Assembly (NCBI GenBank): GCA_029066805.1
Contig: JAIEFT010000009.1
Location: 1-52,764 of the forward strand
Length of the DNA stretch: 52,764 nucleotides
Source: Clostridiales bacterium
GTDB taxonomy: Bacteria > Bacillota > Clostridia > Christensenellales > Pumilibacteraceae
Direction: 5' to 3'
In this document: one piece after another, positions 45,146-52,764 of the stretch
How positions within the stretch are numbered: the stretch's first letter is position 1
How the letters are laid out: each line of letters begins with the position of its first letter
Made by a program: the position numbers and the translations under genes
Notes under the pieces: model-generated
Told to the model about the DNA's origin: nothing
Databases searched by the model: none
The model's input: only the letters and a program-made list of their open reading frames with translations

Positions 45146-45341
45146 CTCGACGGCGTATGCATCACGTGATGCGGGCTACGCAGCCACAGGCTGACCCTTT
45201 GCAATCATTGCACAATATCTTGGTGAGCGATAAACCAAGGAACGTGCAACATTTGGTTGCCCTCGGTCATGTAGGTGGTTCTACAATCCCTTCGGCAACT
45301 ATCCGCCTGTTGCCCGCCTGACGCGCGCCTGCGCCGTCGAG
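45146..45341 (+). ncRNA. Structured noncoding RNA candidate, 6S RNA-like architecture
   Basis: The 196 bases after the GS-like stop have perfectly pairing ends, CTCGACGGCG (45146-45155) and CGCCGTCGAG (45332-45341). Inside, GCGGGC pairs with GCCCGC. A long interrupted arm then forms from TGACC/GGTCA, GCAATC/GGTTGC, TTGCAC/GTGCAA and CTTGGT/ACCAAG around the apical GAGCGATAA. The 3' side of the central bulge carries a small hairpin TGTAG-GTGGTT-CTACA. Closing stem, central bulge with 3' hairpin and long terminal stem is the plan of 6S RNA, and 196 bases is the right size; TTGGTGAGC near the apex also recalls 6S. No clear own promoter was seen, so it may be processed from the GS transcript or be a leader for the NitR-like gene. 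No ORF with a ribosome binding site lies in it. Confidence 0.5.
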
Positions 45342-45402
45342 GCGTGGTTGATTCGAATTATAATTGACATGTAATACAAGACAAAATCTGCAAGGAGGCA
45401 TT

Positions 45403-45969
45403 TTGGACGCACTTATAGTCGCAAGTACACCGTCGCGTCAGCACGCGTTGACGGACGTGTTACACCACGAAAAGATAGATTGCGTGGTCTGTTCGACTGC
45501 TGCGGAAGCGCGGCGCGCGTCGCTTTGCCGTCCTTTTGATATGTTTGTAATATACAGCGGGCTCGTTGACGAGCAGGGCTACGACCTTGCCATATCTATA
45601 GCCGACGCAAACGATTGCGGCGGGATATATATAGGTGACAGCATTCGCACCGAGCGATTGGAAGAGCAGCTCAACGAATGCGGAATAATAACGATGTACT
45701 TGCCGATAACCAAATCTCAATTGGTGGAGGCTGTGCGGCTTATACTTGTATCCAACGCGCGTGTGCGGCTTTTAAAAGCGAAAAACGAGGAGCTTACCTC
45801 AAAGCTGGACGACCTAAAATACATCACCAGAGCCAAGATAGTCCTTATGCGTTCGTTAGGCTACAGCGAGGAGCAATCGCACAAGTATATAGAAAAGCGC
45901 GCAATGGAATTGCGCATGTCACGCAAAAAGGTGGCAATGGATATACTCAACACATATGAGGCAAACTGA
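45403..45969 (+). CDS. nitR: ANTAR-domain response regulator, NitR-like antiterminator
   Basis: A 188-residue RNA-binding regulator. Residues 1-115 form a receiver-like domain that appears to lack the phospho-acceptor Asp (FDMFVIYSGLVDEQG at that place), as in AmiR-type proteins. Residues about 125-185 are a coiled coil plus ANTAR domain (ITRAKIVLMRSLGYSEEQSHKYIEKRAMELRMS), which binds paired hexaloop RNA hairpins and prevents termination. In Clostridium saccharobutylicum a similar gene, nitR, follows glnA and controls nitrogen assimilation; the same order here supports the name. The start is TTG 45403 with AAGGAGG eight bases upstream; an upstream TTG at 45364 has no such site. No canonical hexaloop pair with A1/G4 was found nearby. 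It overlaps purF by 14 bases. Confidence 0.85.
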   Translation: MDALIVASTPSRQHALTDVLHHEKIDCVVCSTAAEARRASLCRPFDMFVIYSGLVDEQGYDLAISIADANDCGGIYIGDSIRTERLEEQLNECGIITMYLPITKSQLVEAVRLILVSNARVRLLKAKNEELTSKLDDLKYITRAKIVLMRSLGYSEEQSHKYIEKRAMELRMSRKKVAMDILNTYEAN

Positions 45970-47392
45970 AGTGTTAAACGACAAACTGAAAGAAGAATGC
46001 GGCGTGTTCGGAATAATATCGCCGCGCGCGATACCCACTGTACCGCTGGCGGCGAGTGCGCTTATGGCATTGCAGCACCGCGGCGAGGAGAGCGCAGGGA
46101 TTGCAACGTTTGTGGACGGCAATCTAAAATGCAAAAAGGGCATGGGACTTGTGTCCGAGGTATTTTCCTCCGATTATTTGGAGTACGCACCCAGCACCAA
46201 AGTGGCGGTGGGACATGTTAGGTATTCCACGACCGGCTCGTGCAATCTGGAAAACGCACAGCCGATAGAGACCGTGCATTCCAAAATATCGCTCGCCCTC
46301 GCGCACAACGGAAACCTTACCAATTCCGCTTTAATCAGGCGCGAGCTTGTTCAGTCGGGCATGGTAATGCACACGACCAACGATACCGAAATATTAAACA
46401 TCATGATTGTTCGCAACATGATTCAAATAGGCGATCTTGAACGCGCTATCGTAAACGCTATGAATTTTATCGAGGGCGCGTTTTCCATAGTTATAGCGAC
46501 CAAGGACAAGCTGATTGCCGTGCGCGACCCCAACGGATTCAAACCGCTGTGTATGGGTAAGCTTGGCGACGCGATTTTGTTTGCGTCAGAGACCTGCGCG
46601 CTCGACGCGCTGGGCGCGGAGTTCGTGCGCGATATCAAGCCGGGGGAAGTCGTCAGCTGCGATACCAAGGGCAGCATAAATACATACATGCTGAACAATG
46701 CGGCAAGAAGCGGGCTTTGCGCATTTGAGTTTATTTACTTTGCCCGTCCCGATTCGGTAATCGACGGCATAAGCGTGTACAAGGCGCGCGAGCAAATGGG
46801 TAAAGCTTTGTACTTGCAAAAGCCTACCGACGCAGATTATGTTTGCGGTGTGCCGGACAGCGGCATTGCCGCGGCGCAGGGCTACTCGCAAGCCTCCGGC
46901 ATACCTATGGTCCCTGCGTTTGTCAAAAATAAATACGTGGGGCGCTCGTTCATACTGCCCGATCAAGTCAAGCGCGAAAACGCAGTAAACGTCAAGCTCA
47001 ATCCCATTCGCTCGACTGTGGAAGGCAAGCGCATAATCCTGATAGACGATTCGATAGTTCGCTCGACAACGAGCACGAGAATAATCAAGATGCTGCGCAG
47101 AGCCGGCGCAAAGGAAGTGCATATGCGCATCAGCTCGCCGCCGTTTAAGTACGAATGCTATTTCGGCACGGATATAGACAACCGCGACAATCTGGTAGCC
47201 AACCATTACGACGTGGACGGCATTTGCAAAAAGATAGGCGCGGACAGTCTGGAATACTTGACGCTTGATAACCTAAAGGCGATCTCGCCCACAACAACGT
47301 TCTGCTTGGGCTGCTTTACAGGCGATTATCCGTCGCCCGTTACGCCCATGTTCAAAAATCTGTTCGACCAATCTGAAGTTCCAAACGAGTAG
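45956..47392 (+). CDS. purF: Amidophosphoribosyltransferase
   Basis: First committed enzyme of purine synthesis: transfers glutamine amide nitrogen to PRPP. The 478-residue protein has an N-terminal Ntn glutaminase with nucleophile Cys in EECGVFGI (residue 15 of this frame, after a short propeptide), RYSTTG, AHNGNL, and the PRPP loop ILIDDSIVRSTTSTR near residue 360. Cys residues in GLCAFEF, ECYFG and CLGC match the iron-sulphur type known from Bacillus. ATG 45956 overlaps the nitR-like gene; an in-frame GTG at 45971 preceded by GAGG is an alternative start and would still leave a propeptide. carA starts 8 bases after the stop, so the genes form one operon. Confidence 0.96.
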   Translation: MRQTEVLNDKLKEECGVFGIISPRAIPTVPLAASALMALQHRGEESAGIATFVDGNLKCKKGMGLVSEVFSSDYLEYAPSTKVAVGHVRYSTTGSCNLENAQPIETVHSKISLALAHNGNLTNSALIRRELVQSGMVMHTTNDTEILNIMIVRNMIQIGDLERAIVNAMNFIEGAFSIVIATKDKLIAVRDPNGFKPLCMGKLGDAILFASETCALDALGAEFVRDIKPGEVVSCDTKGSINTYMLNNAARSGLCAFEFIYFARPDSVIDGISVYKAREQMGKALYLQKPTDADYVCGVPDSGIAAAQGYSQASGIPMVPAFVKNKYVGRSFILPDQVKRENAVNVKLNPIRSTVEGKRIILIDDSIVRSTTSTRIIKMLRRAGAKEVHMRISSPPFKYECYFGTDIDNRDNLVANHYDVDGICKKIGADSLEYLTLDNLKAISPTTTFCLGCFTGDYPSPVTPMFKNLFDQSEVPNE

Positions 47393-47400
47393 AGGTAAAA

Positions 47401-48492
47401 ATGGAAAGATACTTAATTATGAAGGACGGCACGGTGTTTGCCGGCACGGCAATCGGCGCGGACGGCACGGTTATAGGTGAAGCAGTGTTTACCACCGCTA
47501 TGTGCGGATATCTGCTTTCGATAACCGACCCCAGCTATTACGGGCAGATAATAACGCAGACATTTCCCATGATAGGAAACTACGGCGCGATAGAATCCGA
47601 TTCGGAAAGCGACAGACCGTACCTTACGGGCTATGTTGTGCGCGAGCTGTGCGAGGTCGGCAGCAACTTCCGCAAGGAGAGCGAGCTGGACGAATACCTC
47701 AAAAAGAACAACATCGTCGGCATTGCTGGCGTGGATACAAGAGCGCTCACAAGAAAGATTCGCAGCCAGGGCGTAATGAATGCGATGATAACGGACAGCA
47801 TAAAGGATTTGCCCGAAAAGCTTGCCTTGCTACGCAAGTACAAGGTGAAGTCCGCAGTCGAACAGACCTCGTGCAAGACCGCTGTCGAAATCAACCCGAT
47901 AGACGAAACGCACAAATATCGCGTAGTGTTGTATGACTTCGGCGCGAAAAAGAACATAGAGCGCATGCTCGTAAAATACGGTTGCAGCGTTGTGCGCGTG
48001 CCGTACAATACGACCGCAGAGCAAGCGCTCAGCTACAATCCCGACGGCATAATGTTAAGCAACGGCGGCGGCGACCCTGCGGACAACGTCGCGATAATAG
48101 AAGAGCTCAAAAAGCTTAACGCGCACAAAATACCAACGTTCGGAATATGCTTGGGGCATCAATTGCTCGCGCTTAGCTACGGCGCTACCACTACAAAGCT
48201 GAAATACGGTCACCGTGGCGCTAACCAGCCCGTCAAGGACCTTGTCAGCGGCAGAACGTACGTCACCAGCCAGAACCACGGCTACGCGGTTAAGGCGGAC
48301 AGCGTGAACGGCGAAATCGCCGAGGTGCGGTTTATCAACGCCAACGATAAAACTGTTGAAGGCATAGACTATAAATGCGCGCCGGCGTTTTCGGTTCAGT
48401 TCCATCCCGAAGCGTGCGGCGGACCGAAGGACACAGAGTTTTTGTTTGAGCGCTTTGTAAAGCTTATGGAGGATAACCATGCCGAGAGATAA
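47401..48492 (+). CDS. carA: Carbamoyl-phosphate synthase small (glutaminase) subunit
   Basis: Supplies ammonia from glutamine to CarB for carbamoyl phosphate, used in pyrimidine and arginine synthesis. The 363-residue protein has the N-terminal CPSase domain (GEAVFTTAMCGYLLSITDPSY, GVDTRALTRKIR) and a C-terminal class I glutaminase with nucleophile elbow FGICLGHQ and FHPEACGGP carrying His and Glu, all intact. ATG 47401 follows AGAGGT. Its 3' end overlaps the start of carB by 14 bases, giving tight coupling of the subunits. It contrasts with the pyrG-like gene in this window, whose equivalent Cys is missing. Confidence 0.97.
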   Translation: MERYLIMKDGTVFAGTAIGADGTVIGEAVFTTAMCGYLLSITDPSYYGQIITQTFPMIGNYGAIESDSESDRPYLTGYVVRELCEVGSNFRKESELDEYLKKNNIVGIAGVDTRALTRKIRSQGVMNAMITDSIKDLPEKLALLRKYKVKSAVEQTSCKTAVEINPIDETHKYRVVLYDFGAKKNIERMLVKYGCSVVRVPYNTTAEQALSYNPDGIMLSNGGGDPADNVAIIEELKKLNAHKIPTFGICLGHQLLALSYGATTTKLKYGHRGANQPVKDLVSGRTYVTSQNHGYAVKADSVNGEIAEVRFINANDKTVEGIDYKCAPAFSVQFHPEACGGPKDTEFLFERFVKLMEDNHAER

Positions 48493-51400
48493 AAGTATTA
48501 AAAAAGTTTTGGTTATAGGTTCAGGACCGATAACGATAGGGCAAGCGGCGGAGTTCGACTATGCCGGTACGCAAGCGTGCCGCACGCTAAAAAGTCGCAA
48601 GATAGAGGTTGTGCTTGTCAATTCCAACCCCGCGACGATCATGACGGACAAGGCGATGGCGGACGCTATCTACATAGAGCCGCTTACTATCCCCACGCTT
48701 GAGCGCATTATCCTAAAGGAAAAGCCGGACAGTATCTTACCCGGGCTGGGCGGACAGACAGGACTTACTCTTTCCATGGAGCTTGCAAAATCGGGATTTT
48801 TGCGCGAACACGGAGTCAGACTTCTCGGTGTTAAACCTGACACTATCGACCGTGCCGAGGATAGAGAATTGTTCAAGCAGTCCATGCTTGAGATCAATCA
48901 GCCGTGCGTGCCGTCAGACGTCGTGACCGACGTGGAAGCGGCGGTTGCATTTGCAAACTCGATCGGCTATCCCGTTATAGTCAGACCCGCATTCACGCTG
49001 GGCGGCGCGGGTGGCGGCATTGCCGAAAACGAAAAGGAGCTCAGAGAAATTGCCAGAGGCGGTCTTGAGCTTTCGCCCATACACCAAACGCTTATAGAAA
49101 AGAGTATTTACGGTTGGAAGGAAATAGAGTTCGAGGTCATGCGTGACCGCGTGGGCAACGTGATTACCGTCTGCTCGATGGAAAACCTCGATCCCGTAGG
49201 CATACACACGGGCGACAGCATAGTGGTTGCGCCTACAATGACGCTGTCCGACAAGGACTATCAAATGTTGCGTACTGCCGCGCTCGACATAATCACGCAC
49301 TTGCAAATCGAGGGCGGGTGCAACTGCCAGTTTGCGCTCAATCCCGCGTCCAGCGAGTACGCGGTTATAGAGGTCAACCCCCGTGTTTCGCGTTCGTCCG
49401 CGCTCGCGTCCAAGGCTACGGGTTATCCTATAGCAAAGGTCGCAACGCTCATCGCGCTCGGCTACACGCTCGACGAGATCCAGAATGCGGTTACGGGCAA
49501 AACGTGTGCATGCTTCGAGCCTGCAATCGATTACTGCGTAGTTAAGCTGCCCAAGTGGCCGTTCGATAAGTTTGTCTATGCCAAGCGCACGCTGGGCACG
49601 CAAATGAAAGCGACGGGCGAGGTCATGGCGATTGCGCCGTGCTTCGAGGCGGGACTTTTAAAAGCCGTTCGCGGTGCGATAGGACAGTCCACGCTCAACA
49701 ATCCGCACTACGCCGCATTGTCCGACGACGAGATTATGGGCAAGCTCATGCCGGCTACCGACTACCGTTTGTTCATAATTTACGAGGCGCTCAAGCGCGG
49801 AGTCGATATCGATAAGATTTCCGAAATAACCCAAATAGACAAGTGGTTCTTGCGCAAGATTCAAAATCTTGTGGATTACGAGCGCGCTATTGCTAACAGA
49901 GCTATAACCAAGCAGGAGTACATGCAAGGCAAGCGCCTAGGCTATCCCGACACCGCGCTTGAAAGTATAATCGGCAACAAACTGCCCATGCACCGCCGCG
50001 CTGTGTTCAAAACGGTCGATACCTGCGCCGCGGAGTTCAAAGCCGAAACGCCGTACTTCTATTCCACATACGACGACGAGAACGAAGCCAAGGAATTTAT
50101 CGAGGAAAAGCGCTCTACGGCAAAACGCGTTATAGTTTTCGGTTCAGGCCCTATCCGTATCGGACAGGGCATAGAGTTCGACTACGCGTCCGTTCACTGC
50201 GTGTGGGAGCTTAAGGAATTAGGCTACGACGTGGCAATCGTCAACAACAATCCCGAAACTGTTTCCACCGATTTCGACACGGCGGACAGGCTGTACTTCG
50301 AGCCGCTCACCGACGAAGACGTGGACAACGTAATCGCGACCGAACGCCCGTACGGCGTGGTGGTGGCGTTCGGCGGTCAGACGGCTATCAAGCTGACAAA
50401 GCACCTCTCGGAAAAAGGTGTGCGAATCTTGGGCACGCCCGCAGACGCTATAGACGCGGCAGAGGATAGGGAAAGGTTCGACGCTTTGCTTGAAGAATTG
50501 GGCATAGCTCGCCCGAAGGGTCTTACCGTAAAGACGACGGAACAGGCGCTCGAAGCGGGCAATGCGCTCGGTTATCCCGTGCTGCTCCGTCCGTCGTACG
50601 TTTTGGGCGGACAGAACATGATAATAGCGTTCTCGGACGACGACGTAAAGGAATACATGTCGATAATCCTTGACGGCAATCCCGATAATATAGTGCTTAT
50701 CGATAAGTACGTGATGGGCACGGAAATCGAGGTCGACGCCATTTGCGACGGCGAGGATATCCTCATTCCCGGCATAATGGAACACATCGAGCGCGCGGGT
50801 ATTCACAGCGGCGACTCCATTGCCGTGTACCCGTCGCAGAATATTTCCGACAAGAATAAGGAAGAAATTATCGATTATACGCGCAAGCTCGCAACGGCGC
50901 TCAACACCAAAGGGCTTGTCAATATTCAGTACATTATCAGCGACGGCAAGATCTACGTAATAGAGGTCAATCCGCGCTCGTCGCGCACTATTCCGTACAT
51001 TTCCAAGGTTACGGGCGTGCCCATGATAAAGCTTGCCACAGAGTGCATGGTCGGCAAAAAGCTCAAAAAGCTCGGCTACGGCACAGGACTGTATCCGTCC
51101 GCGCCGTATGTGGCGGTAAAAGTCCCCATCTTCTCGTTTGAAAAGCTGACAGACCTAGACACTCACCTCGGTCCGGAAATGAAATCTACGGGCGAGGTTC
51201 TGGGCATAGGCAAAACGCTTGACGAGGCGTTGTATAAGGGGCTTGTCGCGGCAGGATATAAGATGAAGCGGCGCGGCGGCATACTCATGACGGTGCGTGA
51301 CTCGGATAAAGCGGAGATCGTGGGCGTTGCCAAAAACTACTATGAGTTAGGCTTTGAACTGTACGCCACAGCGGGCACGGCGGAGGTTATTCGCCGCTCG

Positions 51401-52522
51401 GGCATGAAGGTCACTGCGGTGGAAAAGATGTTTGAGTCGGACGGCATGAACACCATGTCGCTGCTCAATTCGGGCAAGATCGACTATCTTGTATCGACTT
51501 CCACGCGCGGCAGGATTCCCACGCACGACGACGTGCGCTTGCGTTGCAGAGCCGTCACACGCGGAATACCGTGCCTTACGGCTATCGACACGGCAAACGC
51601 ATTGGCGCGTGCGCTGAAAAGCCGTTACAGCCAGAACAACACAGAGCTTGTGGACATCAACGACATGCGTACAGAGCGGCAGCGGCTTAACTTTATAAAA
51701 ATGCACGGCTGCGGCAACGATTATATTTATGTAGATTGCTTGACAAAGCCCATAAACAACATGGAGTCCGTTGCAGTCAATCTTTCGGACAGGCATTTCA
51801 GCGTGGGCGGCGACGGCGTTATATTCATCTATCCGTCCGAAACGTGCGACGCGCAAATGCGCATGTTCAACTCCGACGGTTCGGAGGGCAAGATGTGCGG
51901 CAACGGCATACGCTGCGTTGGTAAGTATCTTTACGACAACGGCAAGACGGACAAGCTCGACATAACAGTAGATACTCTGTCCGGCGTGAAAAAGCTCAAG
52001 CTGTTTGCTCGCGACGGCAAGGTCAATTCGGTCAAGGTCGATATGGGCGCGGCGATACTAGATCCCAAAAAAGTTCCTGTGCGCTTACCCGGCGACAGCA
52101 TAATAGATAGGGAAATCGAAACGCCGCTCGGCAAGTTTAATATTACATGCTCGTCCATGGGAAATCCGCACTGCACGATTTTAGTTCAGGACGTGCAAAA
52201 TACCGATGTTGAAGGTATAGGCAGTGCAATCGGACAGAACAAGTCGCTGTTCCCCGAAGGAGTAAACGTCGGGTTCTTGCAGGTCATAGACAGAACGCAC
52301 CTTAAACTCCGCGTGTACGAGCGTGGCACGGGCGAAACTATGGCGTGCGGCAGCGGTGCGTGCGCGGCGACGGTCGCGGCGGTACTCAACGGCAAGTGCG
52401 ACAAGGACACCGACATTTCGGTAAGACTGCCCGGCGGCGAGCTTATCATTCGCTATACCGACGACACGGTTTACCTGACGGGCGAGGCGTGCGAGGTGTT
52501 CCGCGGCACAGTTAGGCTGTAG
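48479..52522 (+). CDS. carB-dapF: Carbamoyl-phosphate synthase large subunit fused in frame to diaminopimelate epimerase
   Basis: One uninterrupted 1347-residue frame. Residues 1-1062 are a complete CarB: two ATP-grasp halves (GSGPITIGQAAEFDYAG and GSGPIRIGQGIEFDYAS starts; EVNPRVSRSSALASKATGYP and EVNPRSSRTIPYISKVTG), then the MGS-like allosteric domain ending near TELVDINDM. Residues from about 1068 (LNFIKMHGCGNDYIYVD) to the end are a complete DapF, with both catalytic cysteines in MCGNGIRC and MACGSGACAAT. DapF turns LL- into meso-diaminopimelate for lysine and peptidoglycan. The junction has no stop, linker or well-placed ribosome binding site. GGAGG precedes ATG 48479, which overlaps carA. 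A sequencing or assembly artefact at the junction cannot be excluded, but both halves read cleanly. Confidence 0.93.
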   Translation: MPRDKSIKKVLVIGSGPITIGQAAEFDYAGTQACRTLKSRKIEVVLVNSNPATIMTDKAMADAIYIEPLTIPTLERIILKEKPDSILPGLGGQTGLTLSMELAKSGFLREHGVRLLGVKPDTIDRAEDRELFKQSMLEINQPCVPSDVVTDVEAAVAFANSIGYPVIVRPAFTLGGAGGGIAENEKELREIARGGLELSPIHQTLIEKSIYGWKEIEFEVMRDRVGNVITVCSMENLDPVGIHTGDSIVVAPTMTLSDKDYQMLRTAALDIITHLQIEGGCNCQFALNPASSEYAVIEVNPRVSRSSALASKATGYPIAKVATLIALGYTLDEIQNAVTGKTCACFEPAIDYCVVKLPKWPFDKFVYAKRTLGTQMKATGEVMAIAPCFEAGLLKAVRGAIGQSTLNNPHYAALSDDEIMGKLMPATDYRLFIIYEALKRGVDIDKISEITQIDKWFLRKIQNLVDYERAIANRAITKQEYMQGKRLGYPDTALESIIGNKLPMHRRAVFKTVDTCAAEFKAETPYFYSTYDDENEAKEFIEEKRSTAKRVIVFGSGPIRIGQGIEFDYASVHCVWELKELGYDVAIVNNNPETVSTDFDTADRLYFEPLTDEDVDNVIATERPYGVVVAFGGQTAIKLTKHLSEKGVRILGTPADAIDAAEDRERFDALLEELGIARPKGLTVKTTEQALEAGNALGYPVLLRPSYVLGGQNMIIAFSDDDVKEYMSIILDGNPDNIVLIDKYVMGTEIEVDAICDGEDILIPGIMEHIERAGIHSGDSIAVYPSQNISDKNKEEIIDYTRKLATALNTKGLVNIQYIISDGKIYVIEVNPRSSRTIPYISKVTGVPMIKLATECMVGKKLKKLGYGTGLYPSAPYVAVKVPIFSFEKLTDLDTHLGPEMKSTGEVLGIGKTLDEALYKGLVAAGYKMKRRGGILMTVRDSDKAEIVGVAKNYYELGFELYATAGTAEVIRRSGMKVTAVEKMFESDGMNTMSLLNSGKIDYLVSTSTRGRIPTHDDVRLRCRAVTRGIPCLTAIDTANALARALKSRYSQNNTELVDINDMRTERQRLNFIKMHGCGNDYIYVDCLTKPINNMESVAVNLSDRHFSVGGDGVIFIYPSETCDAQMRMFNSDGSEGKMCGNGIRCVGKYLYDNGKTDKLDITVDTLSGVKKLKLFARDGKVNSVKVDMGAAILDPKKVPVRLPGDSIIDREIETPLGKFNITCSSMGNPHCTILVQDVQNTDVEGIGSAIGQNKSLFPEGVNVGFLQVIDRTHLKLRVYERGTGETMACGSGACAATVAAVLNGKCDKDTDISVRLPGGELIIRYTDDTVYLTGEACEVFRGTVRL

Positions 52523-52527
52523 CGCAC

Positions 52528-52764
52528 TCATGACGATTCGTGCGCAATCTTGCTACCGATTTTGGCATTTACTACGTTCCACGCCTACTCGACGTAGCGC
52601 TGCTACGACTCGAAGCGTGCGCCTTGTAACTGCACAAAATCGCTTACGCAATCTTTGCGCGTCATCATCATTCATGCGCTTGCGGGTCTCATGACGATTC
52701 GTGCGCAATCTTGCTACCGATTTTGGCATTTACTACGTTCCACGCCTACTCGACGTAGCGCTGC
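52528..52764. repeat. 161-bp tandem foldback repeat, array truncated by window end
   Basis: One full unit (52528-52688) is followed by 76 identical bases of a second unit (52689-52764). Each unit is a large imperfect palindrome centred on CGTAGC-GCT-GCTACG: CGATTTTG pairs with CAAAATCG, and the outer parts ATGACG...CGCAA pair with TTGCGCGTCAT. No open frame of note is seen. It begins six bases after the carB-dapF stop. Confidence 0.85.

Noticed and set aside
45146-45402. A canonical ANTAR target (two hexaloop hairpins with A1 and G4) or a known riboswitch before the NitR-like gene
   Set aside because: The only hexaloop seen is GTGGTT with G at position 1, there is no terminator T-run after it, and no riboswitch core sequence was recognised.
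1-52764. CRISPR array, prophage or transposon
   Set aside because: No regularly spaced short repeats, no integrase, transposase, capsid or terminase-like frame was found; the tandem repeat at the end has 161-bp contiguous units.

Overview
The window looks like a chromosomal segment from an uncultured anaerobic Clostridia-type Bacillota, plausibly a gut organism. Evidence: near-consensus sigma-A promoters (TTGACA-N17-TATAAT), strong GGAGG ribosome binding sites, a 1423-residue double-ATPase acyl-CoA dehydratase activase, a NitR-type ANTAR regulator beside a glutamine synthetase-like gene, a flavin reductase/rubredoxin fusion and single-chain glycyl-tRNA synthetase. Placement below class level is a guess. 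No CRISPR array, transposase, integrase or phage structural gene was seen.

Layout. 1-4.8 kb: 3' part of a cardiolipin synthase, glyS, a tiny cysteine-rich gene on the minus strand (2978-3157), then a vitamin pair (ECF S-component plus type III pantothenate kinase). 5.0-13.5 kb: a starch/maltodextrin locus with a multi-module lipoprotein, a minus-strand LacI-type regulator, a cytoplasmic GH13 alpha-glucan hydrolase, a binding lipoprotein and two permeases. A perfect LacI-type operator sits on the lipoprotein promoter; no transport ATPase is encoded here. 13.8-17.1 kb: a 1114-residue surface protein with a C-terminal membrane anchor. 17.3-20.8 kb: an RnlA (RNase LS)-like HEPN toxin with a long AT-hook linker and no visible RnlB, followed by a CTP synthase homologue lacking the glutaminase nucleophile. 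20.9-21.8 kb: an SRPBCC protein and MarR regulator under an operator-rich promoter. 21.8-29.7 kb, minus strand: giant activase, purA, ABC exporter and NUDIX hydrolase. 29.8-30.6 kb: flavin reductase/rubredoxin and tRNA-Leu(CAG). 30.9-42.0 kb: one gene for a 3714-residue membrane-anchored surface protein. 42.2-52.5 kb: phosphoglucomutase, then a nitrogen-themed run: GS-like protein, a 196-nt structured RNA (6S-like architecture), NitR-like antiterminator, purF, carA and a carB-dapF in-frame fusion. The window ends inside a tandem array of 161-bp foldback repeats.

How the parts fit. The 5-13.5 kb genes would bind glucan at the surface, import maltodextrin and cleave it inside; phosphoglucomutase at 42.3 kb could feed the product into glycolysis, although it is not linked to that locus. 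The 43.9-52.5 kb genes concern glutamine: a GS-fold protein, a regulator of the family that controls glutamine synthetase in clostridia, and two glutamine amidotransferases opening purine and pyrimidine/arginine synthesis, with lysine/peptidoglycan synthesis tied in by the DapF fusion. A family of small palindromic elements sits after several genes and seems to serve as terminators.

All calls come from reading the sequence by eye. Family assignments rest on motifs and remembered family sequences; residue-level claims such as missing catalytic residues depend on hand alignment.
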